DNA of 64,000 bases, from positions 1 through 64,000 of the IMG/VR virus record IMGVR_UViG_3300035183_001163; one strand, written 5' to 3'. The number at the start of each line of letters is the position of its first letter. Within the stretch, counting starts at the first letter, position 1. The position numbers were made by a program, and so were the translations under genes. The stretch comes from a virus. This document shows positions 22,526-30,161 of the stretch, in pieces. A model generated the notes under the pieces. It saw only the letters and a program-made list of their open reading frames with translations, was not told where the DNA came from and did no database searches.

Positions 22526-22535
22526 GAGAACGCTC

Positions 22536-22943
22536 GTGAACCAGAAGCCGCCCCGCGTCTCGCGCGCCGTCGCGAGCCTCATCCATCTGCTCTCGTCCCA
22601 CCGAACGTCGCCCTGGTACCAGTTCCAGCGCGTGAAGCGCGGTCGGGTGAACCACCGGCCGGCCTGGGCGCAGGGCCTCGGCGGCCGCTCCGGCGTGTAC
22701 GAGATTCCCGAGTGGGACTTCAAGCGCGCGCTCTCGCTCGGGGTCGTCGAGGCCATCGGCGCGACCGCGAATGAGGTCGAGCAGCTCCCCGTGGGCACGC
22801 GCATCAAGGTCCGCGTGACCGACCTCGGGCGCGCCGCGCTCGTCGTCGCGGACGCGCGCGAGCAGCGCACGCCGCAACCGGGCATCGTCGCGGGCGTGCC
22901 TTTCGGGCCGCTGCCGCGGTACATCGCGCCGGGGTCGACGTGA
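22536..22943 (+). CDS. Winged-helix-like small protein (array member)
   Basis: 135 residues from GTG 22536 (ATG 22506 in frame is an alternative, but lacks a good ribosome site). AVASLIHLLSSHRTSPWYQF begins a helix-turn-helix; FKRALSLGVVEAIG is followed by RIKVRVTDLGRAALVVADAR, a clear wing and helix. The tail is Pro/Gly-rich. Confidence 0.5.
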   Translation: MNQKPPRVSRAVASLIHLLSSHRTSPWYQFQRVKRGRVNHRPAWAQGLGGRSGVYEIPEWDFKRALSLGVVEAIGATANEVEQLPVGTRIKVRVTDLGRAALVVADAREQRTPQPGIVAGVPFGPLPRYIAPGST

Positions 22944-23461
22944 GCCGGCGTCGCGTCCAGCAGCGCTCGAAGGCGTCGCCACTCCACGACTATCGCCGGA
23001 CGTGGCCCATCGACCGCGTCGCGCGGAACATGACCCCGACGATGTGGAAGGAGCTGGAGTTCATCGCGGAGGGCGAAGACGGTCGGAGGAACGCCGACCG
23101 CTACCGCGTGAGCTGGGGCACCGTCACGAGCCTCGAACGGCGCGCGCTCGTGGAGACGGTGCGCGACTTCCGCTCTGAGGGCGACCTCGGCCCGCTCGTC
23201 TCGGTGACCATCACGGAGCGCGGCCGCGCGTGCTTGTCCATCAAGGGCCTGACCTTCCCGAGCTGGTGGAAGGTCCCCGAAGACGCGAGGGCCACGCTCA
23301 TCTCCGGAGTCGGTGGGGGAGGCGGTGGCGGCGCGTCGAACATGCTCGTCTTCCCTCCGGGGCCGTCGCCGACCACCGCGCATATCCCGGTCACGCCCGG
23401 TCAGCAGCTCGACATTACGATTGGCCGCGGCGGCGCGGGAAGAAAGCGGCGTGGGAAGTAG
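22940..23461 (+). CDS. Winged-helix-like domain fused to a glycine-rich virion-type tail
   Basis: 173 residues. The first 105 follow the array pattern (TPTMWKELEFIAEGEDG, VTSLERRALVETV, SVTITERGRACLSIKG). The C-terminal 60 are different: VPEDARATLISGVGGGGGGG and IPVTPGQQLDITIGRGGAG. That resembles the Gly-rich domain seen in phage tail fibres (valine-proline entry, poly-Gly, 'VTPGQ...VTVGxGG'). It is the only array member with such an extension. Confidence 0.5.
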   Translation: MSRRRVQQRSKASPLHDYRRTWPIDRVARNMTPTMWKELEFIAEGEDGRRNADRYRVSWGTVTSLERRALVETVRDFRSEGDLGPLVSVTITERGRACLSIKGLTFPSWWKVPEDARATLISGVGGGGGGGASNMLVFPPGPSPTTAHIPVTPGQQLDITIGRGGAGRKRRGK

Positions 23462-23807
23462 GGTTCCGGTCCCGAAGCTGACGCGCGCGGAGGGCTACGC
23501 GCTCGAATCGCTCGAATCGACCGCGCGCGAGGTCGGCGACACCGCGTTCCATCTCTGCCGCGCCGCCGACCGCTCCGTGTACTACCGGAGGAACGGCGGC
23601 CATGTCGAGGCAGAGTACGTCGACGGCTTCATCCGGCGCGCGATGGTCGCGCTCCACGAACACCGCGTGTTCCAAGACGGCGTGGAGCTGGACCATCCGT
23701 TCTACCGCGTGGAGCTGCTCCCTCGGGGTGCGGCCGCGCTGCTAGTCTGGCAAGAGGGAGGCCGGTCCCCGCGACACGGCCGCCGACGACCGAGGAGGGC
23801 AGGATGA
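23451..23807 (+). CDS. Winged-helix-like small protein (array member)
   Basis: 118 residues from GTG 23451, after GGAAGAAAG. TRAEGYALESLESTAREVGD and FIRRAMVALHEHRVFQDGVE are followed by FYRVELLPRGAAALLVW, the wing/last-helix pattern. Basic C-terminus. Confidence 0.45.
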   Translation: MGSRVPVPKLTRAEGYALESLESTAREVGDTAFHLCRAADRSVYYRRNGGHVEAEYVDGFIRRAMVALHEHRVFQDGVELDHPFYRVELLPRGAAALLVWQEGGRSPRHGRRRPRRAG

Positions 23808-24250
23808 CCGGGGCGGAGTGGCGACGGGTACGGCGCGGCGAGCAGCTCTCCCACCCGCTCGCGTCGCGCGACATCGCGGAGACCCACGCCGACCTCTCCG
23901 TGCCGCTCGTCAACGTGCTCAAGGCCATCGCGAGGCGCGTCGACTCCGGCGTCCCCGTCGACGGGTACCGGCTCGCCGCGATGGTCGTGCCGCAGGCTGC
24001 GACGCACAACGTCCAGCTCCAGCAGGTCGAGGCGCTCTGGAAGCGCGGCCTCCTCGACGTCCGGTGGGCGCGCGTCCCGAAGAACGCCCCGATGACCGTC
24101 CGCGTCGCCGGCGTCGAGGTGACGGAGCGCGGGCGCGCGGTGCTCGCCGTCGAGCGGCTCCTGTACCCTGATGGCCGCCCGACGCCCGAACAGCACGTGG
24201 TCTCGCGGGCGTGGCTCGCGTCGGCCAACTTCGGGACGCCGGGGCCGTGA
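23804..24250 (+). CDS. Winged-helix-like small protein (array member)
   Basis: 148 residues, ATG 23804 after GAGGAGGGCAGG, one of the best ribosome sites in the array. VPLVNVLKAIARRVDSGVPV and NVQLQQVEALWKRGLLDVRW lead into VAGVEVTERGRAVLAVERLL. VTERGRA is almost identical to ITERGRA at 22940, indicating common descent. Confidence 0.55.
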   Translation: MTGAEWRRVRRGEQLSHPLASRDIAETHADLSVPLVNVLKAIARRVDSGVPVDGYRLAAMVVPQAATHNVQLQQVEALWKRGLLDVRWARVPKNAPMTVRVAGVEVTERGRAVLAVERLLYPDGRPTPEQHVVSRAWLASANFGTPGP

Positions 24251-24529
24251 AGCAGCAGGCGGCGCCCGCGTCGAGCCGCTACCCCGGCGTGGTCTTCGAC
24301 CTCCGCCAGAAGCGGCGCCCTCGCGCGCGTCGGAACGGGCACGACCGGGGCCGCCATCCGACGGCTCCGGCGGCTGGGCACTCGCGTCACCGACGAAGAA
24401 TGGCTGCGGCTCTGCGCGGCGCTCGCGTCCCTAGTCGACCTTGCCGACGGGAAGAGTCGAGCAGAGCTGGATGCCCAGGTTCGGGACTTCCTCCAGCAGC
24501 TCGGGAGCGACGACGACGATGCCCCATAA
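24247..24529 (+). pseudogene. Small gene with an apparent +1 frameshift
   Basis: GTG 24247 (GTGA overlap) opens VKQQAAPASSRYPGVVFDLR in frame 1, after which that frame becomes Arg/His-rich and non-coding in character. From about 24315 frame 2 looks coding: AAIRRLRRLGTRVTDEEWLR then LCAALASLVDLADGKSRAEL, ending at TAA 24527-24529, 11 bases inside the next gene. Frame 2 has no ATG/GTG/TTG start. A one-base shift near 24310-24325 joins both parts. This is either a broken gene, a sequencing indel or a programmed shift. Confidence 0.5.
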
Positions 24530-24917
24530 CCCCGCGTTCGATGACGACATCTCAGAGGTCGTGAAGGAGGCCACCGACTCCGTTGACCGGAGCACGGCGC
24601 GCATGCTCCGAACGGTGTCGCATCTCGCGCGCTCCGTGTACGGCACCATCGCGACGTGCGAGCATCGGACGCCGTTGCCCATCCGCGCGCTCCAGGCGCG
24701 CATCTGCGTGCTCGATGACGAGCTGCGGGCGGCGCTCGTGGAGCTGCACACCTACGGGCTCGTGTCGTTCCGCGACAACGACACGGTGGACCGCTACGGC
24801 GCGTGGGCCGCGGAGGTCTCGCGCGTGCTCGGCGGCGAGCAGGGCGGCCCCGAGTGGCCGTGGTGGCGACTCCCGCTCAAGTACATCCTCGTCTCCTCGT
24901 CGTCGGAGCTGGCGTGA
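24519..24917 (+). CDS. Small array protein
   Basis: 132 residues from ATG 24519; the in-frame upstream ATG at 24441 would overlap the preceding gene far more. TARMLRTVSHLARSVYGTIA and DELRAALVELHTYGLVSFRD form a helix-turn-helix-like core, followed by a Trp-rich wing (PEWPWWRLPLKYILV). Confidence 0.5.
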   Translation: MPHNPAFDDDISEVVKEATDSVDRSTARMLRTVSHLARSVYGTIATCEHRTPLPIRALQARICVLDDELRAALVELHTYGLVSFRDNDTVDRYGAWAAEVSRVLGGEQGGPEWPWWRLPLKYILVSSSSELA

Positions 24918-25171
24918 GCGTCGACCCGGCGGACATCTTCCCCGGCCGCGCGCCGAAGACGGAGGCCGGCCCGCGCATCACGCGCGACGTGCCGAAGCTC
25001 GGGAAGGTCCGGACGCCGTTCCTGGACATGGTGCTCTCGTGGGCCGCGGCGGGCGGCGAGCACGCAGAGACGCGCGCGAAGGCCATCGCCGCCGTCATCG
25101 CGCTCGCGCGGGACCGGCAAGACGTCGAGCCGCGCGTGGACCACTTCATCAACGAATACGACGGACCCTAG
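24914..25171 (+). CDS. Unknown small protein
   Basis: 85 residues from GTG 24914. VSVDPADIFPGRAPKTEAGP then two helices, ending FINEYDGP. No motif. Confidence 0.5.
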   Translation: MSVDPADIFPGRAPKTEAGPRITRDVPKLGKVRTPFLDMVLSWAAAGGEHAETRAKAIAAVIALARDRQDVEPRVDHFINEYDGP

Positions 25172-25185
25172 GGAAGAACCCGAGC

Positions 25186-25674
25186 ATGGGAACGGACGAG
25201 CTGCGGGAGAACGCAGTATGGGACATCGCGACGGCGGAGCGCGAGGGACGGCTGGAGGCGTGGGCGAAGACGCTCACCGACGACGCGCGGCTGGTGCTCC
25301 GGCTCTTACCGTTCGGCGGGCACGTCCGCGTGCTCAAGGAGGCGGAAGAGGCCGAAGCGCGAGCAGCGGCCCAGCCCGGCGGCCTCGGCGCAAACGGCGG
25401 CCTGGTCATCGGCGGCTCCGGCCTCGGCTCGCTCTTCGGCCCGATGCCCGACGACGCGGTGGAGCCGCTCACCGTCCGCGAAGACCAGCTCACGCAGTTC
25501 TTCCGCGCGAGCGGGTGCGGGCGGCTGGAGTCGAAGTCCAAGAGCGCCGGCGCGCTCGCGGAGCTGATGCTGCGCGGGCTCGTCCGCTCCTTCCAGGACG
25601 ACGGGGAGCTGGCGCGCTACGCGCTCACCGTCGAGGGCGCCCGCATCAAGGCCGTGCTCTTCCCGGATGGCTAG
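25186..25674 (+). CDS. Winged-helix-like protein with Gly-rich linker (array member)
   Basis: 162 residues. An N-terminal helical half (AWAKTLTDDARLVLRLL) is joined by a Gly-rich linker (GGLGANGGLVIGGSGLG) to a C-terminal half with ALAELMLRGLVRSFQDDGEL and ARYALTVEGARIKAVLF, the array's wing pattern. Preceded by GGGAAGAA. Confidence 0.5.
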   Translation: MGTDELRENAVWDIATAEREGRLEAWAKTLTDDARLVLRLLPFGGHVRVLKEAEEAEARAAAQPGGLGANGGLVIGGSGLGSLFGPMPDDAVEPLTVREDQLTQFFRASGCGRLESKSKSAGALAELMLRGLVRSFQDDGELARYALTVEGARIKAVLFPDG

Positions 25675-25999
25675 TCGCGCCGCGCGCGTCTACGCGGAGC
25701 AGGGACGCGGCGTCCTCGCCGGGGACCACATTGACCTCCTCACGAGTGTGCTCGAATCGCTGGAGCCGTGGGAGCGGCGAACGCTCGACGCGGTCGCGGC
25801 GTCGAGCGGCTTCGCGCCGGTGACCGAGGAGGAACGGGCCGGCGTCGTCGCGTTGCTCGCGCGCGGGCTCATCCGGCCGCTCGGGCTCGTCCCGGAGGTG
25901 TACGGGGTCTCGGGCGATGGCCGCCTGGCGTTGTCGACCGAGGCTTTCCGCAAGAAAACCGCCCGATTGCAACAATCGGAGAAAAAAGAGACTCGGTAG
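25667..25999 (+). CDS. Winged-helix-like small protein (array member)
   Basis: 110 residues. LLTSVLESLEPWERRTLDAV, AGVVALLARGLIRPLGLVPE and VYGVSGDGRLALSTEAF. Its 3' end carries the A-rich upstream part of the next promoter, so the KKTARLQQSEKKETR tail is encoded by regulatory DNA. Confidence 0.5.
   Translation: MASRAARVYAEQGRGVLAGDHIDLLTSVLESLEPWERRTLDAVAASSGFAPVTEEERAGVVALLARGLIRPLGLVPEVYGVSGDGRLALSTEAFRKKTARLQQSEKKETR
25963..25979 (+). repeat. Perfect palindrome upstream of class A promoter 1
   Basis: CCGATTG-CAA-CAATCGG, a 7-bp inverted repeat lying 23 bases before the -35. It is inside the end of the preceding ORF. It may be an operator; it is not repeated at the other three leader copies. 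Confidence 0.35.
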
Positions 26000-26071
26000 A
26001 CTTGCAAGAGTACGAAGCCGGCCGTAAGCTCTCTTTACCGGCGCAACGACGCCGCCAAGGAGAAGACGACG
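25981..26071 (+). promoter_or_regulatory. Class A promoter/leader, copy 1
   Basis: An A-rich tract (25982-25987), TTGCAA (26002-26007), 17-base spacer and TAAGCT (26025-26030). The leader has hairpin CGGCG-CAACGA-CGCCG (26039-26054), then AAGGAG and ATG 26072. It is nearly identical over about 90 bases to copy 2 at 41.5 kb. Confidence 0.8.
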
Positions 26072-26293
26072 ATGACGAAGGCCCAGGCAGAGAAGCTCGT
26101 GAAGATGCTCGAAACGTCGAAGGGCGTCCCCGACCACGTGGTGGCGTTCGTGGACGACGAGGGCGAGAACATCGTGTTCGCCTCCGACCTCACCGGCTCG
26201 CACTCGCTCTCGCTCGCCGTCTCCGACCGCGCCCGCGTGCTCGCGCACTGGGCCGGCTTCGTCGCCAACAACGTCGCGCGGGTGTCGCAGTGA
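26072..26293 (+). CDS. Small protein, first gene behind class A promoter 1
   Basis: 73 residues. AQAEKLVKMLETSKGVPDHV then VAFVDDEGENIVFASDLTG and LAVSDRARVLAHW: a small alpha/beta fold with an acidic hairpin. The strong promoter and AAGGAG suggest high expression. Function unknown. Confidence 0.65.
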   Translation: MTKAQAEKLVKMLETSKGVPDHVVAFVDDEGENIVFASDLTGSHSLSLAVSDRARVLAHWAGFVANNVARVSQ

Positions 26294-26547
26294 GCGCGCG
26301 CGAGCGAGCCCGCGACTTCATCGCGGAGAACATCGACTGGAACGCGGACGCCGCGACGGAGCTGGAGCAGCTCGCGGAGGCGCTCCTCGCGTTCCAGGAG
26401 CGCATCGAGAAGGTGGCCGACGGCGTCGTCCCCGCGTCGTACAGCGCGCGCGTCTCCCGCGCCGCGGCGTCGCTCGCGGTGGCGCGTCGCGCGCTCGCCG
26501 ACGTCTCCAACGACATCCGCGCCTCCGCGGACGAGGACGACTCGTGA
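26290..26547 (+). CDS. Small helical protein
   Basis: 85 residues from GTG 26290; almost entirely helical and acidic (TELEQLAEALLAFQERIEKV). Likely a helical bundle or coiled coil. Co-transcribed with the preceding gene. Confidence 0.55.
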   Translation: MSARERARDFIAENIDWNADAATELEQLAEALLAFQERIEKVADGVVPASYSARVSRAAASLAVARRALADVSNDIRASADEDDS

Positions 26548-26732
26548 CCGCACCGCTCATCCTCCGGGACCTCCTCGACGTCTCGCGGGCGATGGCCGAG
26601 GTCCACGCGCTCCGCGCGGCCGGGCGCGCCGACTCCGCCGACCGGCTGGAGCAGCGCATCCGCGCCGCGTGGGCGGAGACCCAGCGCAAGCGCCGCGGAG
26701 CAGCGCTCGCGCGTCGCCGGCGCGCCGCATGA
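26544..26732 (+). CDS. Small helical protein with basic tail
   Basis: 62 residues: ILRDLLDVSRAMAEVHALRA followed by a lysine/arginine tail (RKRRGAALARRRRAA). GTGA/ATGA overlaps at both ends. Confidence 0.5.
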   Translation: MTAPLILRDLLDVSRAMAEVHALRAAGRADSADRLEQRIRAAWAETQRKRRGAALARRRRAA

Positions 26733-27157
26733 AGCCGCTCCCGCAGCTCCGCGCGCTCGGGCTCTCCCCGGAGCAGGCCCGAGCCGCGACGTCGGCGGCC
26801 GCCACCGCGCTCTCCGCGGCTGGCGAAGCCGCCGCTGCGCGTGTGCTCGACGCGGTCGTGAGTCGGCGCGTCGTCTGGCGCGCGGACATCCGCGACGTCG
26901 TGGCCGACCCCGAGTGGCAGGCGCTCCGCGCGAGCTTCCTCGGGACGTGGAAGCGGACGCCGGCGGAGAACGTGCGCGTCCTCCGCGCGTACGTCGGCCC
27001 GATGACCGACTCTGCGCGCGTTCGTCGCGTGCTCAACTACCTCACCGGCTCCGGCTTCCGCCACGGAGCCATCCGACACCCCGACATCGACGCGCTCCTG
27101 TACGAGGTGCGCGAAGCCGCCGACCGGCTCCGGGAAGAGGAGCGCCGGCATGGGTGA
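26729..27157 (+). CDS. Unknown helical protein
   Basis: 142 residues, Ala-rich N-terminal half, then SRRVVWRADIRDVVADPEWQ and VRRVLNYLTGSGFRHGAIRH. The last part could be a small helix-turn-helix. No firm assignment. Confidence 0.5.
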   Translation: MKPLPQLRALGLSPEQARAATSAAATALSAAGEAAAARVLDAVVSRRVVWRADIRDVVADPEWQALRASFLGTWKRTPAENVRVLRAYVGPMTDSARVRRVLNYLTGSGFRHGAIRHPDIDALLYEVREAADRLREEERRHG

Positions 27158-27662
27158 CCGGACGACGTTCACCGAGCGCAAGCGCGTGCTCGGGCTGCTC
27201 TCCGCCGACGCGCGAGCGCTGCTCCTCTCGCTGTACGAGCCGGGCGTCCGAGCGCGCGGCCTCGGCGAGATGTGCGTGTCGCTGGAGCCGACGCTCCCCG
27301 GCGTCCCCGTCGAGCCGAACGGACCCACCAGCGCGCCGTTCTTCCGCGGCTCGCGGACGACGCCGCGCCTCATCGACGAGGACCGCGCGCTCGCGGAGCG
27401 GATGAAGGCGTACGCGCGGAGCCTCCGCCCGACGAAGATGGCCCAGCGCTACGGCGAGGGCGGAGCGGTGCTCCCCGAGCTGGTCGAGCGCCCCGAGTGG
27501 GCCGCGGTCATCCAGCGCGTCCGCGCCGCGCTCGCGGAGCTGCTCACCCACGACGTCGTCCTCCAGCTTGAGGTCCGTTCCGGCCCCGAGCGGTGGACGC
27601 TCTCCGACAAGGGCCGGGACGTCGCGTTCTACCTGCGAGACGAGCGCCGCGATGACGACTGA
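27150..27662 (+). CDS. Winged-helix-like protein (array member)
   Basis: 170 residues. LLSADARALLLSLYEPGVRA begins the first helix; IQRVRAALAELLTHDVVLQL precedes the wing ERWTLSDKGRDVAFYL. Between them is a 90-residue insertion with two basic helices. Confidence 0.55.
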   Translation: MGDRTTFTERKRVLGLLSADARALLLSLYEPGVRARGLGEMCVSLEPTLPGVPVEPNGPTSAPFFRGSRTTPRLIDEDRALAERMKAYARSLRPTKMAQRYGEGGAVLPELVERPEWAAVIQRVRAALAELLTHDVVLQLEVRSGPERWTLSDKGRDVAFYLRDERRDDD

Positions 27663-28008
27663 GCTGCTACGCGACGCCTACGCGCGCCTCACGCCGGACG
27701 CCGCCGACATCCTTCGCGCGTGGAGTCTCCGCGGGCGTCGGACGCGCCACGGGCTCTCGACCTTCGACGTCTGGTTGGACGCGCGGCTCGCCGTCCAGCC
27801 CCACGAGGGCTTCCCGTACGGCGCGCTGCCGGCGAACGCGACGCCGCGAGAGCGCTGGGACGCCATTCACGCCCAGGTCCGCCCGCGCGTGCTCGCCGCG
27901 CTCGCGGTCCTCCAGACGCTCGACCTCGTCGTCCCCTGCTACCCCGGCTCGTGGACGGACCACTACGAACTCACCGACCTCGGCCACACCGTCGCGAGGA
28001 TGACGTGA
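27652..28008 (+). CDS. Winged-helix-like protein (array member)
   Basis: 118 residues. LTPDAADILRAWSLRGRRTR, LAALAVLQTLDLVVPCYPG and DHYELTDLGHTVARM. The final element is the clearest match to the wing and C-terminal helix of PadR/MarR-type domains. Confidence 0.6.
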   Translation: MTTELLRDAYARLTPDAADILRAWSLRGRRTRHGLSTFDVWLDARLAVQPHEGFPYGALPANATPRERWDAIHAQVRPRVLAALAVLQTLDLVVPCYPGSWTDHYELTDLGHTVARMT

Positions 28009-28439
28009 CGCCGGACGGCTCAGGCTTCGCGCTCATGCTGCTCCTTCACGGCGGGTGGCCGCTGACCGAGCAGCAGGCGCGCGACATCGTTCTCCGGTAC
28101 CTCATCGGCCCCGGCGTGCCCGTCGACGGCTCGCGCTTCTCCGTCGAGCGGATGCGCGCCGGACAGCGACACCGCATCATGCTCCGCAAGAAGCTCGGGG
28201 TTACCATGCTCACGGTCGGGGAGCTTCAGGAGCACGCGACGACGCTGACGCGCGCGGCGCTCGCGGAGCTGCTCCTCCTCGGCTACGCGACCGCGGAGGA
28301 ACACCGCTCTCGTCGCGAGCCCGACGCCTACGCACCCTGGTTCTTGTACAAGAAGACGGACGCCGGACGGCGCGCGACCGCGGACATCGGGCCGTCGGCG
28401 GCGCTCTCGCGGCGCATGGCGGAGGAGGGATGGCCGTGA
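28005..28439 (+). CDS. Winged-helix-like protein (array member)
   Basis: 144 residues. LTVGELQEHATTLTRAALAE then LLLLGYATAEEHRSRRE and FLYKKTDAGRRATADIG follow the array order; the N-terminal 60 residues are an extra helical segment. Confidence 0.55.
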   Translation: MTPDGSGFALMLLLHGGWPLTEQQARDIVLRYLIGPGVPVDGSRFSVERMRAGQRHRIMLRKKLGVTMLTVGELQEHATTLTRAALAELLLLGYATAEEHRSRREPDAYAPWFLYKKTDAGRRATADIGPSAALSRRMAEEGWP

Positions 28440-28771
28440 CGACCGAATTCGACCTGGACGTGGAGCAGCTCGTTCAAGTCGTGCGGACGACGAAGCACTG
28501 GCGACGGGTGTACGTGCGCGACCTGGCCGACTGGGCGCGGCGACACTCGCGCTCGACGGAGGCGAGCGCCGACCCGGAGGCGTATGCCCGCGCTCTCGTC
28601 GCGGCCGCGATGCTCTCCGGGCGCTTGCGACAGCGCGAGGACGGCTCGCTGGCGGCAACCCCTCACGACTCGATACGGCTGGCCATCGACCCCGCGGTCC
28701 CGAAGGACCACGTGTACGTGTACGACGCGGGGACGTTGGAGCGCGCGCTCGCCGGCGCGAAGTTCAAGTGA
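28436..28771 (+). CDS. Winged-helix-like protein (array member)
   Basis: 111 residues from GTG 28436. VEQLVQVVRTTKHWRRVYVR, YARALVAAAMLSGRLRQRED and SLAATPHDSIRLAIDP give the helix, gap, helix, wing arrangement in a diverged form. Confidence 0.5.
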   Translation: MTTEFDLDVEQLVQVVRTTKHWRRVYVRDLADWARRHSRSTEASADPEAYARALVAAAMLSGRLRQREDGSLAATPHDSIRLAIDPAVPKDHVYVYDAGTLERALAGAKFK

Positions 28772-28802
28772 CCGCGACGAAAAAGCGCGGCCCGCGACGA
28801 AC

Positions 28803-28850
28803 GGCCGCCCGCGGCCAAAAAGAGACGTCTCTGCCGGCCCCGTGGGCCGG
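28803..28850 (+). repeat. Cluster of three inverted repeats in a leader region
   Basis: In the 94-base gap before ATG 28866: GGCCG-CCCG-CGGCC (28803-28816), the palindrome AGAGACGTCTCT (28821-28832) and CCGGCCC-CGT-GGGCCGG (28834-28850). The AAAAAGAGAC preceding the second resembles the A-tract of the class A promoters, but no TTGCAA is present. It could act as terminator plus leader; no T-run follows. Confidence 0.4.
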
Positions 28851-28865
28851 TAAGAGGGGCGAAGA

Positions 28866-29258
28866 ATGGAAGAGACGACGAAGGAAGGACTGGCGGCCGT
28901 GGTTGACGCGCTCGTGTGGAGCGACGTGACCTACATCCCGATGATGCTGGAGGAGCTTCCCTGGGAGGGTCTCGCGGTCGCGCGCGTGCCCACGTTCGGG
29001 CTCCGCGCGTGGGCGCTCTCGCTCGCGACGGTGTTCGCCGACGTGCTCGGGCGCGCGTTCGTCGCGAGCGACATCGAGCTGTACGCGGCGTGGTGCTGTC
29101 GCCAGCCCGACCCCGGCGAGGCTGCTCGCGCGCTCGCGTGTATCGCGCTGCTCGCCCCGACCGGGGCCGCGGAGCTGGCGCTGGTCGAGCACGTCGGTGG
29201 CCGGGACGCGCTGCTCGCTCCGTACACGAGCAGCTTCACCCCGCTCGCGTTGCAGTGA
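28866..29258 (+). CDS. Unknown helical protein
   Basis: 130 residues. VPTFGLRAWALSLATVFADV, LYAAWCCRQPDPGEAARALA and a C-terminal LLAPYTSSFTPLAL. Ala/Leu-rich helices that seem soluble rather than membrane-spanning. Preceded by GGGGCGAAGA. Confidence 0.55.
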   Translation: MEETTKEGLAAVVDALVWSDVTYIPMMLEELPWEGLAVARVPTFGLRAWALSLATVFADVLGRAFVASDIELYAAWCCRQPDPGEAARALACIALLAPTGAAELALVEHVGGRDALLAPYTSSFTPLALQ

Positions 29259-29821
29259 AGGCGTGGGGGCGCGCGCCGAACACGGGCTGGCCGTCGAAGC
29301 TGCTCGACGGCCCGTGGCTCCAGCCGTCGGGCGAAGAGGCCGTCCTCTTCGCGTACATGACGTGGCTGCGCGACCACCAGCTCAACCAGTTCGCGCAAGT
29401 CGCGCCCCCGCACCGGCAACCGAAGGGCGCGCGCCGCCGCTACGCGCGCGAGCGCTCGCGCGTGCTCTTCGTCCCGCTTTGGCTCGTCGGCGTCATGAAG
29501 GCGGCGCTCGACCTGCCGCGGGACCGCGCGTACGGGAACCTCGGGACGCGCGTGCGCTCCGTCGGACACGTCATCCATCGGCTCCGGGCGCTTCGTCCGG
29601 GGCGGCAGCGCGTCGACCTCGCCCGCGCCGCCATCAGCATCATCGGAATGGGGGCGTACGGCGAGGGCGACCCGATGGGGAAGGCCGATGACTTCATCCG
29701 CGCGCTGCGAGGGGACACCGGAACGGATTATGTGGGAGATGACCCCACGAAGCTGGCTCGGGCCGACCGCGCCTCCGGTGGAGGCCGGTGCGGACCGTGG
29801 TTTGATACCCTGGAGGAGTGA
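29255..29821 (+). CDS. Unknown basic protein
   Basis: 188 residues from GTG 29255. Basic middle (RQPKGARRRYARERSRVLFV) and VRSVGHVIHRLRALRPGRQR suggest nucleic-acid binding. Its last 30 codons overlap the next gene by 92 bases, so one of the two boundaries may be wrong. Confidence 0.5.
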   Translation: MKAWGRAPNTGWPSKLLDGPWLQPSGEEAVLFAYMTWLRDHQLNQFAQVAPPHRQPKGARRRYARERSRVLFVPLWLVGVMKAALDLPRDRAYGNLGTRVRSVGHVIHRLRALRPGRQRVDLARAAISIIGMGAYGEGDPMGKADDFIRALRGDTGTDYVGDDPTKLARADRASGGGRCGPWFDTLEE

Positions 29822-30161
29822 CGCTCTCGTCTGGGCCGCGGGCTTCATACCCGGCGGGGCCCGGCCGTGGTTCGTCGGGACGCACATCGAGAGCCGCGCG
29901 GCTCTCTGTCCGGCGTGGGTAATGGCGTGCGCCGAGGCGCTCTGGCGGACGGCTCCGGTAAACGCCACGGAGCGCGTGGTGCGGTGGGCGATGGGACAGC
30001 CCGACCCGCCGGTGGCTGCTCGCGCCGTCGTTGCGGCGTACCAGCTTCGGCTACCCGAGAAGTGGGACGCCGTCGATGCCCTTCGCCTTCTCGACGTACT
30101 CATGGCAGACTTGGGAGACGCGCAAGGCAACTGCGCTCCCAATGCGTCTCGTAAGCACTGA
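29730..30161 (+). CDS. Unknown protein upstream of terminase
   Basis: 143 residues from ATG 29730. The segment from about residue 29 (DALVWAAGFIPGGARPWFVG...) is clearly coding; the first 28 overlap the previous gene and are less certain. TTG 29802 is an alternative. Overlaps the terminase gene by 20 bases. No motif recognised. Confidence 0.5.
   Translation: MWEMTPRSWLGPTAPPVEAGADRGLIPWRSDALVWAAGFIPGGARPWFVGTHIESRAALCPAWVMACAEALWRTAPVNATERVVRWAMGQPDPPVAARAVVAAYQLRLPEKWDAVDALRLLDVLMADLGDAQGNCAPNASRKH

Noticed and set aside
28768-28932. Basic 54-codon ORF with a GTGA overlap
   Set aside because: Overlaps the next gene by 67 bases and spans three inverted repeats; better explained as a leader region.
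29806-29820. TACCCT plus 6 bases and GTG, resembling a leaderless start
   Set aside because: The frame opened by that GTG is short and non-coding in character; the coding frame there is different.
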